From NCBI RefSeq assembly GCF_021869535.1, contig NW_026262581.1:100988271-101052270 (forward strand): a stretch of 64,000 nucleotides of DNA, read 5' to 3'. The notes below the pieces were generated by a model. The model was not told the DNA's origin. It saw nothing but the letters and a program-made list of their open reading frames with translations, and ran no database searches. This stretch comes from Mytilus californianus (taxonomy: Eukaryota; Mollusca; Bivalvia; Mytilida; Mytilidae). Shown in pieces: positions 10,666 to 22,594 of the stretch. Numbering within the stretch: the stretch's first letter is position 1; each line of letters begins with the position of its first letter. A program made the position numbers and the translations under genes.

Positions 10666-11756
10666 CTGAAAACGAGAAGGAAAAAATATTTATGACAACC
10701 TGCTTTGCATATCTGAAACACATTGAATAATAACCAAGTATTTGATATGCAGTGGTTATGTTTTCCTTTTTTAATTGTATTTTCATTGCAATTATTTTGT
10801 AATTGTACTTTTAACAGAAGTCATTACTAGGACCCGAGTAGTGGACTTCTGCTATTAAATAGAGTATCGACTCACTGTACTTACTCAACCCCATAGTATT
10901 TATAGTGCCTGTTTTTCATATGCTAGGAATTTTCCTTCGTCATTGAAGAAGATAATTCTTTGTGTTCAGTTTATATAGGCTGGGTATTTTCACACATGTA
11001 AATTCGTATCTTCAGTTTATATTATCGAGGTTAGGTTAAGTGTGTTATTCCTTTCTCGAAATTTACCGATATAATTATACCTTAATATATATTGTTTAAC
11101 AAAACAATCTAAAATTCTGTTAAAGGCTTCAGTGATTTACAGACAAAATACTCGACTCTTTTTATACTGGTGTCAATAACTTGAACGGTCAACCTATGCT
11201 TAAATGTTCTATAAAGTTGTTCAATACGTTTTAATCACTTAGATCAGAGCCATATACTACAAGAGATTGGCAATAATGCAAAACCTCGTGATTTCACGCG
11301 GTTCTTGTGATTGCTTTCATAATAGCAAAATTCCTATTTTCCTCAAAATCACATAAAAAATATTAAAATAATACCCTATCAAGACTTAATTTTCTTTCCC
11401 ATATCTTATAACATCACATTTATACTATCAAAAACAATCAAATGAAGTATAAGCCATAACAACACCGGTCCCCCTTTTCATTTAATTTTCAATATCTTGA
11501 TGTCAATTTTTTACCTTCCTTGTTCATAAAATCTTTACTTTAAAAAATATTTTTTTCAAATATTTTAAACCATATCCGAAAAAAATCTATAACGAGAAAA
11601 AAAAGAGTAGGAATAAGTCTGTACATGAAAAATTAGTTTGAAAACTAATGAGAGAGTCAAATGATATTTTAATACATTATTATATGGCTATTAAATGGAG
11701 TTGCCAGTCTCATGGATTATATTCTTTGATTTGATGTAAAATATTTTCTGTCTTAC
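10666..11756 (-). other. Predicted 5' UTR intron of the TLR
   Basis: On the minus strand, TTTTCAG|ATTGAACC ends at 10666, 30 bases before the ATG. The same acceptor is kept in copy 2 (18198) and copy 3 (25873). A donor of the form TTTTAG|GTAAGACAG begins at 11756, with equivalents at 19214 (GTAAGACAG) and 27188 (GTAAGTCAG). A TATTTATAAG string lies just upstream of this donor in all three copies. This suggests a short non-coding first exon and a ~1.1-kb intron. The acceptor is more secure than the donor, because copy 3 also has a strong alternative donor (CCAG|GTAAGTGAAA) near 27340-27355. Confidence 0.45.
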
Positions 11757-13264
11757 CTAAAATGAGATACTGCTAATCTTATAAATACTGGGCACTTGCC
11801 TTAATATCTATATAGATATGAATTCTTCCCGTTGAAATGTTTATTTACTTCCTGATTATACACACTGGAGTATTTAAATCAATTTCAAATATAGTTCAGT
11901 AAAGGTTAGCGTCTCGCTTATCTGGAGAAGAGAGCTGGTTTCACCTGTTTACATTGTCGCACGTCGTTAAAAAATCCATACAATCTTTCATTCGTTAAAA
12001 TCCAACCAAACATATCTGAATACCATAAACGAATCTGCATTAAAAATACAAATGATGACTGTACTTATCATCGCCATCAATGAGTAAGGAAATAATTTAT
12101 CAGAATGAGTTAAAAACAACAAATAAAAAAAATATGAAAATGAAAAAAAAGACTTCACGGCTAATAAAAATTCACGAAAACATACGGCTTTCATTGTAAC
12201 TGCTGTTACTATAGATAGTAATGCTAAAATAATTCGTATATAATTTTTATGATCCCAAACTTTTAATGTAGCAAACATTATGGAAATATGTTTTGCTCTC
12301 TTTAACGAAATGCTGCAGACGAACCAAACCTAGAACTAAACAAACATCTTATTTTCTGGATTTTAAAAAAGAAGAAACCGAAATGTTACGGTGATATTTC
12401 ATCCAATAAGACAGGAACAATTTAGCTAAATTTCAAGCTTTTAAAACCTTGCCTTTGACCTGTAAGACAGTACTTAACAACATTTAAAGAGATACTTTTT
12501 AAATTGTTCATTTCAAAATGTGTTATCGTTTGTAAACCAACAACTACAGAACAATGAAAACAATGAGAAAATAAAAAAAAATCAATAGAAAAAATTAGAC
12601 GAAGAACTCCGACAATGTTTATCAAACTCTGAAATGACCCCGTTATAAATCTTTCGCATTCCCTTTCACGCCTCTTATCTAACCTTCGTGTCTATCATCT
12701 GAGGAAAACAATCTCTGAAATTTTCACTTATATAGCTTCACGGAATTTTTACGTCGCCCGCTTCAAATAAAAAAAAAACTGATGGTTTACACAGAATATC
12801 TCATTTGGAACAGTTGTAAGAGTTGCAGTATACAGTGATATACCATACATTGTCTCGAAATATATACCTGTCCTTTTTTCTGTATACTAAAACACTTATT
12901 TACTGGCTATTCGCACGATAGCAAGTGTATTGTGCCCCTCGACAGCAACTATTACCCTTCGCTTCGTGTCAGGAAATAGTTGGTATCTCGGGGAAAATAA
13001 ATTTTCTATTGTCTTCATAGCCATTAAATACGTGTATACTATTTCCTTATATCTTTCATCCTATTGATATCCAAAAGTTCATTTCATAACATAATTCACA
13101 AAAAAAAACGTCAACAGGAACACAAATCTAGAATTATATATAAGTTAAATTTGATTGGCCCAAAAGTCGACATGCCTCACTAACGAATAAGTTAACAATG
13201 AACTAAAGCAGATTAAAAGGTGGTGATAGCTGGACATTTTTTCTAATGTTTTAGATAAAAACTA

Positions 13265-14040
13265 GAGCTGTCCGCATAGACTAATAATTATCAGCCATTG
13301 ATTTTCTACAATCATTGCCTCTGTGTTAGATTGGAAAGTGGCTACTGATAGATCACTGTGAAAGAATTATTCTGACACAGGAACAAAGTCTGAGGTTTCT
13401 ATACTTTAAATTTAGAAATAAAGATCAAAGTCAAGGTCAGTATGATGCTACAAAGCTTTGTCGATTTAAGTGCTACCGTACAAAAGTTATACACCAAACA
13501 CAAATCAGACAATGCGTTCCTATCATAGGGGTCAACGGTCAATTTCAAAGTCAGAGTGACCTGACTTTGATATATGACACATTGCCATCCATGATGGATC
13601 AACATACCGAGTTTGGTCAACATGAGTTCTATGCTACAAAAGTTATGCGATGGACACAAATCAGATAAGGTTTTACCAACATAGGGGTCAAAGCTCAGTG
13701 TGATATGACTTTAGTTTATGACACACATAAAACCCATGATGCAACTGCATACCAAGTTTGGTTAACCTAAGTTTAACAGGACAAGATACATAAGCCGGAC
13801 ACGAATTGAATAGGGTTTTACTGTCATCGTGGTCAAAGGTCAAAGTAAAGGTCAGAGTGACCTGACTTTGGTGTATGACACACTACAGCCTATGATGCAA
13901 CTGCATGCCAAGTTTGATTATCCTAAGTTTCATTGTACAAAGTGTATGCATGGGACACGAAGCGGGACGGAAGGACAGACAGATGGACATACAGACAGAC
14001 GGACATGGTGATTCCTATATACCCCCAAACTTTGTTTACA
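13265..14040 (+). repeat. Inserted ~150-bp array with GACAGAC-rich end
   Basis: Units are anchored by CTGACTTTG-type text at 13561, 13705 and 13862 (spacings 144 and 157). Each carries GGTCAAAGGTCAAAG, a TATGACACAC string and ATGCAACTGCATACCAAG. The array ends in ACGGAAGGACAGACAGATGG and GGTGATTCCTATATACCCCC. It interrupts the TLR upstream flank relative to copy 3, which has AAAAAGCCAG directly joined at about 29606. It is therefore an insertion of a molluscan mobile or amplified element. Confidence 0.8.
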
Positions 14041-14609
14041 GGAGTAAAAAAAGCCAGAGAATCAAAATTAAGAAAATTCAGATGACCGACACGACTACCG
14101 AACATCTTTAAAAATTGTATAAGCAACCATGTCCTATTAAACATACACAGTACATGTAATACAAGATAATCTTTTGGTTTCATAATTCGCCGGAATTCCA
14201 ATGACTGCTTGCATTGTTCTAAAGATGATGTGTGAAATATCGGGTAATCGAAAGTGCATGGAGGTACCATTTGGGGTCAAAATGGCCGTATAATGAAATA
14301 GCTTTTTGCAGATCTTAATGTTGCACCTATGATATTTAATGCAATTTTTCTGTTTTTGATTAAAATGGTTTTCTTCCCCTGGAATATACAGCCATGCAAT
14401 AGCAGAAAATTCAGTAAAACCGCCAAATATCATTGAACACTCGCTCAAAAAGATTTTCACATAGGAATTGTAGTTTGTGTTAATTATTCGCTGGCAATAT
14501 TTATTAAGTTAACGCATGCGTATAACAATACATAAATATCGAAGAGACCGGCAAAACTGAGGTTGATCTCAGATGCTCCGGAATGGTAAGCAGATCCTGT
14601 GTAACATAG

Positions 14610-15271
14610 GGTAGCACTCCAAGTTAGATGTGTAGTTTCGCATTTTGGCCCCTGAGGATTTTTCAAATATGAAAGCTAGTGTGCAATAAAATTCGTTTTT
14701 GGATGGCTGAAAATTAATATAGCCGTCATAGAGGGTTTATAGGAACATCTAGATTGTATAATGTGATTATTATGGGCTGTTATCTGTATGACAGTCCGTA
14801 TTTTCATATCCATACCAGACATTGGTCAGGAAATTAGTGTAATGTTCTTTTCCTACTTTTTGTCGCACGAACTTTGTGATTAAATTTCACGAAAAAATTA
14901 GACGAAAGACATCCAATATTTATTTGATCATTTGGTAGAATAATATCAATAGTTTCAGAAAAGGTATCACTCAAATGGATTGAAATTCTAGTTTGAACCA
15001 AATTTTGGGGGAATATGTGACGTTTCCATGCCCCTTTTTGCAATATTTTATGGTAAATAAATGCAGAATGTTGCCATGGATGCACAAAAAAGGAATTATA
15101 TATCACAATTTTAACTTTTGAAAAACAAATCTATGGAAGGTACTGATTACATACATATGCACATGTATGACACAAACAGTTGGCTTAATGTATTAGAAAG
15201 ACAGGAATAGAAGATGATTAAACATTATATGGTTCAATTTTAATTTTATTTTCTAACTGTGGAGTGCTACC
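14610..15271. mobile_element. MITE-like element with ~20-bp terminal inverted repeats
   Basis: The left end GGTAGCACTCCAAGTTAGA (14610) pairs with the right end TCTAACTGTGGAGTGCTACC (ending 15271), with one extra base in the stem, so the element is 662 bp. It sits inside a copy of repeat G: GGTAAGCAGATCCTG lies on the left at about 14585 and CGTCGTGTTGCTCAT on the right at about 15283. No clear target duplication is visible. A 90-codon frame on the minus strand (14834-15106) lies within it but resembles nothing I know, so I treat it as chance. Confidence 0.65.
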
Positions 15272-15311
15272 AAGGGTCCACGTCGTGTTGCTCATATAGT
15301 ACAAATTCGTT

Positions 15312-16130
15312 GACGTAACAAATGATGTCAGTTTTAGACATTTTTTTTTGAAATCAAGTGTATAACTTATCTCTTTCTAAAACAAGATATTTGCATCTAC
15401 TTTGGCCATTCTTTTTAATGAAACAAATTTGTACTCATTCTAACGATCTATCTTTATGTTAAGAATGAGGAATACTGGTGTAAAGGTTAGAGAGGTCAAA
15501 AGTTTTAATACTATTGCAAGAGGAAAGAGATTGTATGTATTCTAACAAATCTTTGGTTATTTTAGTATCCACATCTGATACAAAGCGCCCCTAGAGTAGA
15601 TAGTTTCATAGAAACTTTGAAGCCCGTCTTTGATTGCTGATAAAATAGATGGTAATATTAAGAAGGATCAATTGAAAATGGAGGAAAATATGTCTAGCAA
15701 CAGTTTGTCTGGGCAAAGGAAAGAAATGGAACTGAAGTATTTTAAAAAAAAGTGTGGGAATCGCCTCGATATCATGAAGCTGCTTGTACAAAACTCAAGC
15801 AAAAGAAACTGATAAAATACTTTCATGATTCTTATCAATTGCCTAAATATGATAGCTTACCTTTTACATTAATTCATAAAATGTAATATTTGTAAATTTT
15901 GAAATACAAAGGACTATATGCAAGTGTATATTTAAAATTAAGTAACTGTTCAACTTCTCGTTTTTTAATTTAAAGTCATGTCAAAATTTGTATGTAGATG
16001 ATTGAAATTGTGCTTAAACATTCTGCAAGCCATAAGGCACATCATTAGTTTCATGTTATGTCTCCAATTTAGAATTCTGCACCATTTTACTTAACAACTT
16101 GAGTGATGACATATATAAAAAAACAACTGA
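15312..16130. other. TLR duplicon upstream end; no gene seen
   Basis: From about 15440 to 15720 this matches 30640-30930 (GTAGAGAGGTCAAAAGTTTT-like, then ACTATTGCAAGAGGAAAGAG, TATCCACATCTGAT). The small plus-strand frame at 15630-15812 is broken in the other copy, so it is not supported as coding. The rest is AT-rich sequence without a visible gene. Confidence 0.5.
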
Positions 16131-16134
16131 AAGG

Positions 16135-16830
16135 GTTTATAAAAATAAGAAGATGATGTATGATTTCCTATGAGACAACCCTCCAAAAGAGACCAAAAAC
16201 GACACAGAAATTAACAATTATAGGTCACCGTAAGGCCTTTAACAATCAGTAAAACCCATACCGAATAGTCAGCTATAAAAGGTCCCGAAATGACAAATGT
16301 AAAACAATTCAAACGGGAAAACTAACAGCCTGATTTATGTACAAAATAATGAACGAAACAAATATGATATACAGCAACAAACAACCATTGAATTACAGGC
16401 TTCTGACTGCGGACAGACACGTACAGAATGTGGCGGGGTTAAACTAGTTTGAAGGCGCCAACCCTCCCCTAACCTGGGACAGTGATATAACAGTACAACA
16501 AAAGAACAAACTATAAAAATCAGTTGAAAAGGGCTTAACTCATCAGATAGATACAAAGAAATACATCTAACAAAACACAGAGTAGACGTGGCAGGGTTCT
16601 TGTACACCCCCACATCAATAAGACACTAAATATAGATCTGAGAGTACTCGCAGTTACTGACAGCTAGTTCAAAGCCAATAACAACTAATAAAAAAAAACC
16701 ATTGACTCATTAGCTTGGTACTTATATGGTGTACAAATTATCAAAACACACATGACCAAGAGAGCTACGGTTCTACAGCTAATCGATACTAAGCACAAAA
16801 CAACTAGCCAAATTCCGAAAGATGCAAGGT
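16135..16830. repeat. Dispersed bivalve repeat E (long copy)
   Basis: Begins near ATAAGAAGATGATGTATGAT, continues through GAGACAACCCTCCA, TATAGGTCACCGTAAGGCC, CAACCCTCCCCTAACCTGG, GAGAGTACTCGCAGTTACTG and AGAGCTACGGTTCTACAGCT. Shorter copies or pieces lie at 7110-7400, 34395-34530, 40585-40850, 41590-41740 and 60300-60350. No intact protein is encoded. The element class is unknown. Confidence 0.75.
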
Positions 16831-17166
16831 AAATGAAAGTTACAAGTGCAAATGTGGACGTGAAAGATAACACCCCATGACAAGAATATTATGTTTCTGC
16901 TACGTATTCAAATTAAGGAAAGCCCGCCTTACAGAAAACACCGTAAAAATGTAAACCAAAGATTTTTGCCTCCCTCAAACACAGCCTAGAGCTTCGCAAT
17001 CAAACTCAGAGGCTGGGAAATGATTAAAGGATCCGATCCCAAAAGGCATCTGAAAAAGATATGACTGTAGGTCAGGTTATAGAAGAGCACCTTGGTTAAA
17101 ATAGGCTATAATAAAAATCATTGTCCAATTCTAAGTTATGAAAATATACCGAATAATAACTCCTAA

Positions 17167-18170
17167 TTAAAATATAATATCATCATCCGAATTACCAGCC
17201 ATGTTCATCGGACTTGAACAGATATATGCTTCAGGATAATGTTTGATCGCCACATTATTTAATGCTAGTTCTTCGAAAAACGAAAGACTATCACAAGTAC
17301 AGTATATGCTATTGTTTGAAATATCGAAAGATTTAAAAAATAAAATCGAAGACGTAACCCAATCGCAGCTATCCATGTACGTAAGATTATTGTAGGCCTA
17401 AGCTAGTGTTTGTATTCTTTTTTTATCCAGATAAAGAAATAGTTCATTCATTTTGGTTTTTGTAATGTTCATGTAATTTAATATCAATGAACCATTTGCT
17501 TTAAAACGCAAATTACCGAGAAAAATTTGTACATATTCTGGAATAACATTATAACTTAGATCAAGAAAGTCAATTTTGATTTTGATTTTTGGTGTTTTAA
17601 CGCCACTTTTAAGCACCGCTTTTGGGCTATTTCGTGGCGGCCAGTTTTTATTAGTGGAGGAAGCCGGAGTGCCCGGAGAAAACCACCGACCTTCGATAGG
17701 AAAACTGACAATCCTAGTCAATTAAGATTGGAGTCGAGTGCACCTGCACGATCGGGGTTCGAACTCACAACCTCAGTGTTGACTGGCTAGTGATTACGGT
17801 AGTAACTACTTAGACCACTCGGCCACCGAGGCCCCCCAAGAAAGTCGAGAGAGGTAAACTCTCTGAAGGTATGCTTCGAGATGCACCGTATATCATTTCC
17901 AGCAAGACTAAGATGTGTTATCGTACTCCAGGTCATATTAAGAAAATTCATTTCAGTCACGTGATTCAAGGTATTGTTTGTAAATATAAGCATTTTTATA
18001 TTATTGGGAACCCTTGGAATAAAATTAAGTTTGTCACCATGATTAGAACAAATCATCTGAGTATCGTCGCACGAGCATATTGTTTTTGAATATTCAGAAT
18101 AACAAGTTGTAAAATCTGCAGCGACCACATCTGATAGCAAAAGCAGCGAACAACACCAAAATATGATCAT
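17167..18170 (-). pseudogene. Toll-like receptor pseudogene (copy 2)
   Basis: Starts at ATG 18170 with a signal peptide almost identical to copy 1 (MIIFWCCSLLLLSDVVAAD). The frame stays open until about codon 112, where the SINE at 17572-17836 is inserted. After the SINE the receptor text resumes (LDLSYNVIPEYVQI) and then hits a nonsense codon: the TTG of copy 1's QTLSLAYNN is TAG here. Next comes an in-frame internal deletion joining SCDWV (about residue 180 of copy 1) to the last LRR (DISNNSIYCTCD), a loss of about 250 codons. The end of the LRR cap, transmembrane helix, TIR domain and tail are missing, with the break just after NMAG. It cannot make a signalling receptor. A short secreted LRR fragment from the first 112 codons is conceivable but unproven. 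Confidence 0.93.
17572..17836 (-). mobile_element. tRNA-derived SINE inside TLR pseudogene
   Basis: A 265-bp insertion flanked by the 10-bp direct repeat CAAGAAAGTC (17562-17571 and 17837-17846). Copy 1 is continuous at the same place. Read on the minus strand it begins with a tRNA-like head: box A TGGCCGAGTGG (17825-17815) and box B GAGTTCGAACC (17766-17756). Box A and the layout resemble tRNA-Ser/Leu. The other end is a (ATCAAA)n-like tail at 17572-17590. Box A, box B, tail and target duplication together identify a retroposed SINE. Its promoter boxes look intact. Confidence 0.93.
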
Positions 18171-19939
18171 TTTTACATTCAGTCGGTCTGTTTAAATCTG
18201 AAAACCAGAAATAAGAAAATATTTAGAACAGCCTGCTCTGAATATCTATACCGTATTAAATAACAAAGTTTGGTTACATTTTCCATTTTAAATGTATTTT
18301 CATTGTAATTCTTTTGTAGGATCCTGGTGGTGAACTTCTGCTATTAGATAGAGTATCGACTGTACGTACTCAACCTTATTGTAGTTATAATCCCTGTTTC
18401 AGCTCTTCATATGCTAGGAATTTTCCTTCGTCATTGAAGATAATGCAAATTTTTGTTCTAAATTTATATAGTTTGGATATTATCGCACCGCCAATTCGTA
18501 TCTTCAGTTGATCAAGGTTAATTTTTAGCATATCATTCTTTTCTTAAAATTTACTGATTTACAATATACCAGCATATGTTGTTCAAGAAAACGTACTATT
18601 CGTTTAAAGGCTACAGTGATTTACAGAAAAATTAATCGACTTTTTCTATACTGGTGTCAACCAATGCTTAAGTATCCTATAGTGTTTATAAATAAGTTTT
18701 TAATCACTTAGATCAGAGACATATGATACAAGAGATTGGCAATTATGCAAATCCTCGTGATTTTACGAGGTCCTTGTGATTGCTTTCATAATGGCTTATT
18801 ACGAATTAAAATCTTATTTTCTCCAAAATCACATAAAAAAAAAATAAAATAATACCCTAATTTATTTTCCATATTTTATCACATTTATACTTTCAAAAAC
18901 AAACATAAAGTATAATCCATAACAACACCATTCCCATTTGCATTTAATTTTTAATATCTTGATTTTATTTTCTTACCTTCCTTGTACATATAATTTTTAC
19001 TTTAAAAAACATTTTTAACCATATCCGAAAAACTTCTATAATTAGAAAAAAAAAAACAATTAAAAAAGAAGAAACACGTCTGTACATGTAAAAGTAGTTT
19101 GAAAACTAATGAGAGAGTCAAATGATATTTCAATACATTATATGGCCATTAAATGGAGTTGCCAGTCTTATGGATTATATTCTTTGATTTGATGTAAAAT
19201 ATTTTCTGTCTTACCTAAAATGAGATACTGCTAATCTTATAAATACCGGGCACTTGCATTAAAAGAAAACTCCCGTTGAAATTTTCATTTACTTCCCGAT
19301 TAGACACAATATTTGAATCAGTTTAATATAGTTTATAAAAGGTTAGCGTTTCGCTTAACTAGAGAAAAGAGCTGGTTTCACTTGTTTACATTGTCGCTCG
19401 TTGTTAAAAGTTTTCATAAAATCATCTAATCGTTGAAATCCTACAGAACATATCTACATACTCTAAATGAATCTGCATTAAAAATGTAAATGACTGAACT
19501 TATCATTGTCCTCCATGAAGAAATAGTTTATCAGCATGAAATTTAAGTTAAAAAAATAAATAAAAATCACCCCCCCCCCCCCCTTCCCCCACCTAAAAAA
19601 AACACATGAAAATGAAAAAAAGACTCAACGGCTATTAAAAATTCATAAACCCTTGGCTCTCACTGTTATTACAGATAGTAATGATAAAATAATCATAATA
19701 AGATTTGTAAGCTCCTAAACTTTTAATGTAGCAAAAATTATGGAAATATATTATGTGCTCTTAAACGAAACGAGCCAAACCCCGAAACAAACCAATATCT
19801 AATGTTCCAGTGTTTTATAAGAAAAAAAAAAGAAACTCAAATGTTATGGCGATTTTTGCAAAATAAGACTGGACAATCTAGCAAAATTTCTAGCCTTTCA
19901 AACCTTGCCTATGACCTGTAAGAAGTAAAAATTCATAAT

Positions 19940-21239
19940 GCATGGACTTGATATAATGTAACAACATTTCCTGTGTATTTTCGAATAGACGCCAGCTAAT
20001 TAATTAACCACCAAGATGATCGCCGAAGAATTCTGTGGGTATAGGACCTGATGTAAACATAAATATAAATACACAGTTAAGCATGTGCACTCGTATAATG
20101 ACGATTTTTCAGGGTCTGTTTGATGTCATGTCATAGATTAAATAATTTGTAAATCATCGTTTTAACTGTATTTGAAAGATTTTTGTTGGGAAGAATCAGT
20201 CAACAAAAGGGATCCCGGTGGCTGCCTTGTTTCATTTTTCAATGTTGACATTCTTTTCTTTTAAATAACTAAACTTTCTTAGCTCATGCGTAGCACATCC
20301 CAGCTAAGGGCAAAAGTGAAGGTCGCATGAATACGGACTCAAATGAGTTGAATTATAGACTTGCAAGCCATTAATACATCATCGATGTTTTTGAGCTTAT
20401 TTTGACAACATTGAAGCAAAACTGACTGCTCATAGCGATATATTTTTTTTTCTCACAATTCCGCCTTTTTAAATGTTTTTTTGTCAACTTGGTAGCTAAT
20501 ACTCCTTTAGTAACACAATAAATACAAAAATGTAGGATTTGAGGAAATAATAATGTTTCTTATAGAGGTAAACTCAGTAAATAAACATACGTCATCAAGC
20601 ACCACCCATTTGGGAGAGAACTTTCAGTATAACCTTAAATACTTGTTCGCCACTGATTGGTAGATACAATTTTCAATAAATTATTTTGATTAGATTGATC
20701 AAAACTAAGGTAGAAAAGAATAAAATAAATAATGCTGAATGAATTTAAAAGCTTTTACAATATGATTGAAAAGTGTTAGGGTCATTGTGTATGTAGGATT
20801 TTAGTACGAATCTAGTGTTTGTGAATGAAGCCATGTGGACTGCCCACATATGCCGCATGAACTAAAAGTTTTGATGATTGCAAAAGATGGGGCTTCATTT
20901 GTACCATAATGAATGATATATGAAAGTTTCAAATTTATAAAGGTAAAATTGTTATAAATTAAATTGAAGAAATGGGTTAACATTGAAGTTAATGGGTGAT
21001 GATTTACTTAATTTTACCCCTTCACCTATGATCGTTTTAGACCAAAGGTAGACAATCTTATGAGACAATCAAAAGAAGGAATGGTTTATTTTTATTTGCG
21101 AAGCTAATGCCTTTTGTGAAGTCTCAAATAAATGTCAATAATATAAATATAATTTTAAAGCACACACATTACAATTTAATTAAGATAAAAAAGTGGTTTA
21201 TATTTAGAAACCATATGTTTGTAAATATCGAATTTTACA
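19940..21239. other. No gene seen; dispersed repeat at 20105-20545
   Basis: The stretch 20190-20450 matches 1230-1500 and is repeat-derived. The remainder is AT-rich. Frames of about 60 codons on the minus strand near 20800-20980 have no recognisable features. Confidence 0.45.
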
Positions 21240-21480
21240 CATAATTTGAATATAAAGACAGGACGATACTATACTATTGACAGAAAAGATATATTATGCA
21301 CTGATGCTGATACAATATTCATCGAAGACAATTTTCATTTCATATTAGAATGTAATAGATATGTTACCACATATATTAAACAATATATTTTGAGACACCC
21401 GTCTACCAAAAAATTGATACACCTGTTATTTGTACAAAATAACTATTGCATTACATGTATGTTTCATTTGAATCCGTAAT
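21240..21480 (+). mobile_element. LINE 3'-end fragment
   Basis: The 77-aa frame at 21246-21479 contains NIKTGRYYTIDRKD and then IEDNFHFILECNRY. This matches the end of the LINE remnant at 36118 (DIETGRFLNVPVMDRSQ ... IEDEFHFILMCSAY). Such C-terminal E-x-FHF-x-x-x-C-x-x-Y segments are typical of non-LTR retrotransposon ORF2 tails. There is no reverse transcriptase domain here, so it is a 5'-truncated dead copy. Confidence 0.75.
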
Positions 21481-22554
21481 GTTGATGGGCTGATGAAATT
21501 TACAAAGCACTTCAATATCATATTTTATTTCAGGATAAACATTTAACAGCTAGACTACATTTGCTATCCTCGACAATGTTAAAACAATGCAGAAAAAACG
21601 AACAAAAAGCATCATATAGCTCTTAATTTCATGTTTGTAGCATAAACTGTAATTATAAGAATTGATGTGTTGATCATGCGCATAGTTTTAGTATTAAGAG
21701 CTCATGTGCTTCATACAAAATGTGGTTCGGTCAACGCTTTTACACTCCAATAAAATTATAAAAAGAAGTATTCAATTCTTAATCAAAGAACTCAATAATC
21801 TTGGCAAATACCTAAAATTGGCTAACTACATGTTTACAATTATGCTGCTAATTTTGAAACAAACTATACGTATTTCGCATTTGTTAGTTTGATTAGAAAA
21901 AAAAATCATTACATTTTCGTACACATATACATAAAAATATGATATAACAATCTATGAAGTGATTACTTCATTTAACGAATAAGAAAATACATAAAAATAT
22001 AGGTTAATAAAAGTGCATACACTGAAGTATCAAGTCTGCATTAATGATCATGATGGAAGTTTGTTGAAAGTCTTTAAGATCAAGGTTTTACAAAAGACAT
22101 TGCTCAAGCTAACAATTTAAGGATATATTCCTTAGAATAAGTCCAAGGTCAGATTAAGTCTGTGCCAGAGGGACATGTACACCTTACAATCATGTTATGC
22201 ACAGAACATAGCTGACCTTTTGTTTATAGTATATGGAAAATCGTTTCTCGAAAACTTAAATTTGACAAATAAACATTGAAAATGAGGCAAAGGTTTGAAG
22301 AACCCTGACAGACATAATCACCATACAATCATTCTATAATCCAGACACAGTAGCTCTATTACTGATAGTGTCTGAGAAACTGACTTTATGATTAAAATTT
22401 AATGCTGACCAATGAACCACGAAAATGAGGTCTATGTCAGGCGAAACCTGCCAGACGTACATGTATTTCGTACAATAATACCATATAAACTCAAAATATA
22501 GTTGTATGAACTATATATTCTAATCGATGAAATCTACAGCAGCAGCGTTCGCAG
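21481..22554. other. No gene seen
   Basis: AT-rich intergenic sequence between the LINE fragment and the third TLR unit. I see no domain-bearing frame, tandem array or inverted-repeat element. Confidence 0.4.
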
Positions 22555-22594
22555 CACCATCACTACCATGACCTTATTTTTCTCTCGCAAGAAC

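Larger units (their letters stand above)
7665..15900 (-). repeat. Segmental duplication copy 1 (TLR unit, intact)
   Basis: This unit contains the intact TLR and its flanks. The downstream flank (7690-8266) matches 22578-23470. The upstream flank (10640-13260 and 14040-14480) matches 25855-30000 in copy 3, and its first part matches 18180-19930 in copy 2. The upstream end (15440-15720) matches 30640-30930. Against copy 3, copy 1 has gained the array at 13265-14040 and the insertion at 14610-15271. Edges are estimated by eye. Confidence 0.75.
16830..19930 (-). repeat. Segmental duplication copy 2 (TLR unit, deleted)
   Basis: The downstream flank GGTCAGGTTATAGAAGAGCA and TAAAAATCATTGTCCAATTC (17070-17140) matches 8020-8090. 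The upstream flank 18180-19930 matches 10640-12480, including CTAATGAGAGAGTCAAATGA and the donor-bearing block near 19200. Copy 2 lacks everything matching the outer upstream flank shared by copies 1 and 3, so this unit is shorter. Confidence 0.75.

Noticed and set aside
16335..16613. 92-codon minus-strand frame
   Set aside because: Lies entirely inside the long copy of dispersed repeat E.
17750..17836. Possible tRNA gene (box A and box B present)
   Set aside because: It is the head of a SINE: it is joined to a SINE body and tail and flanked by a target duplication. The acceptor stem is not a proper tRNA stem.
19570..19590. Poly-C run in the TLR copy 2 upstream flank
   Set aside because: A homopolymer, probably length-variable or error-prone; no function inferred.
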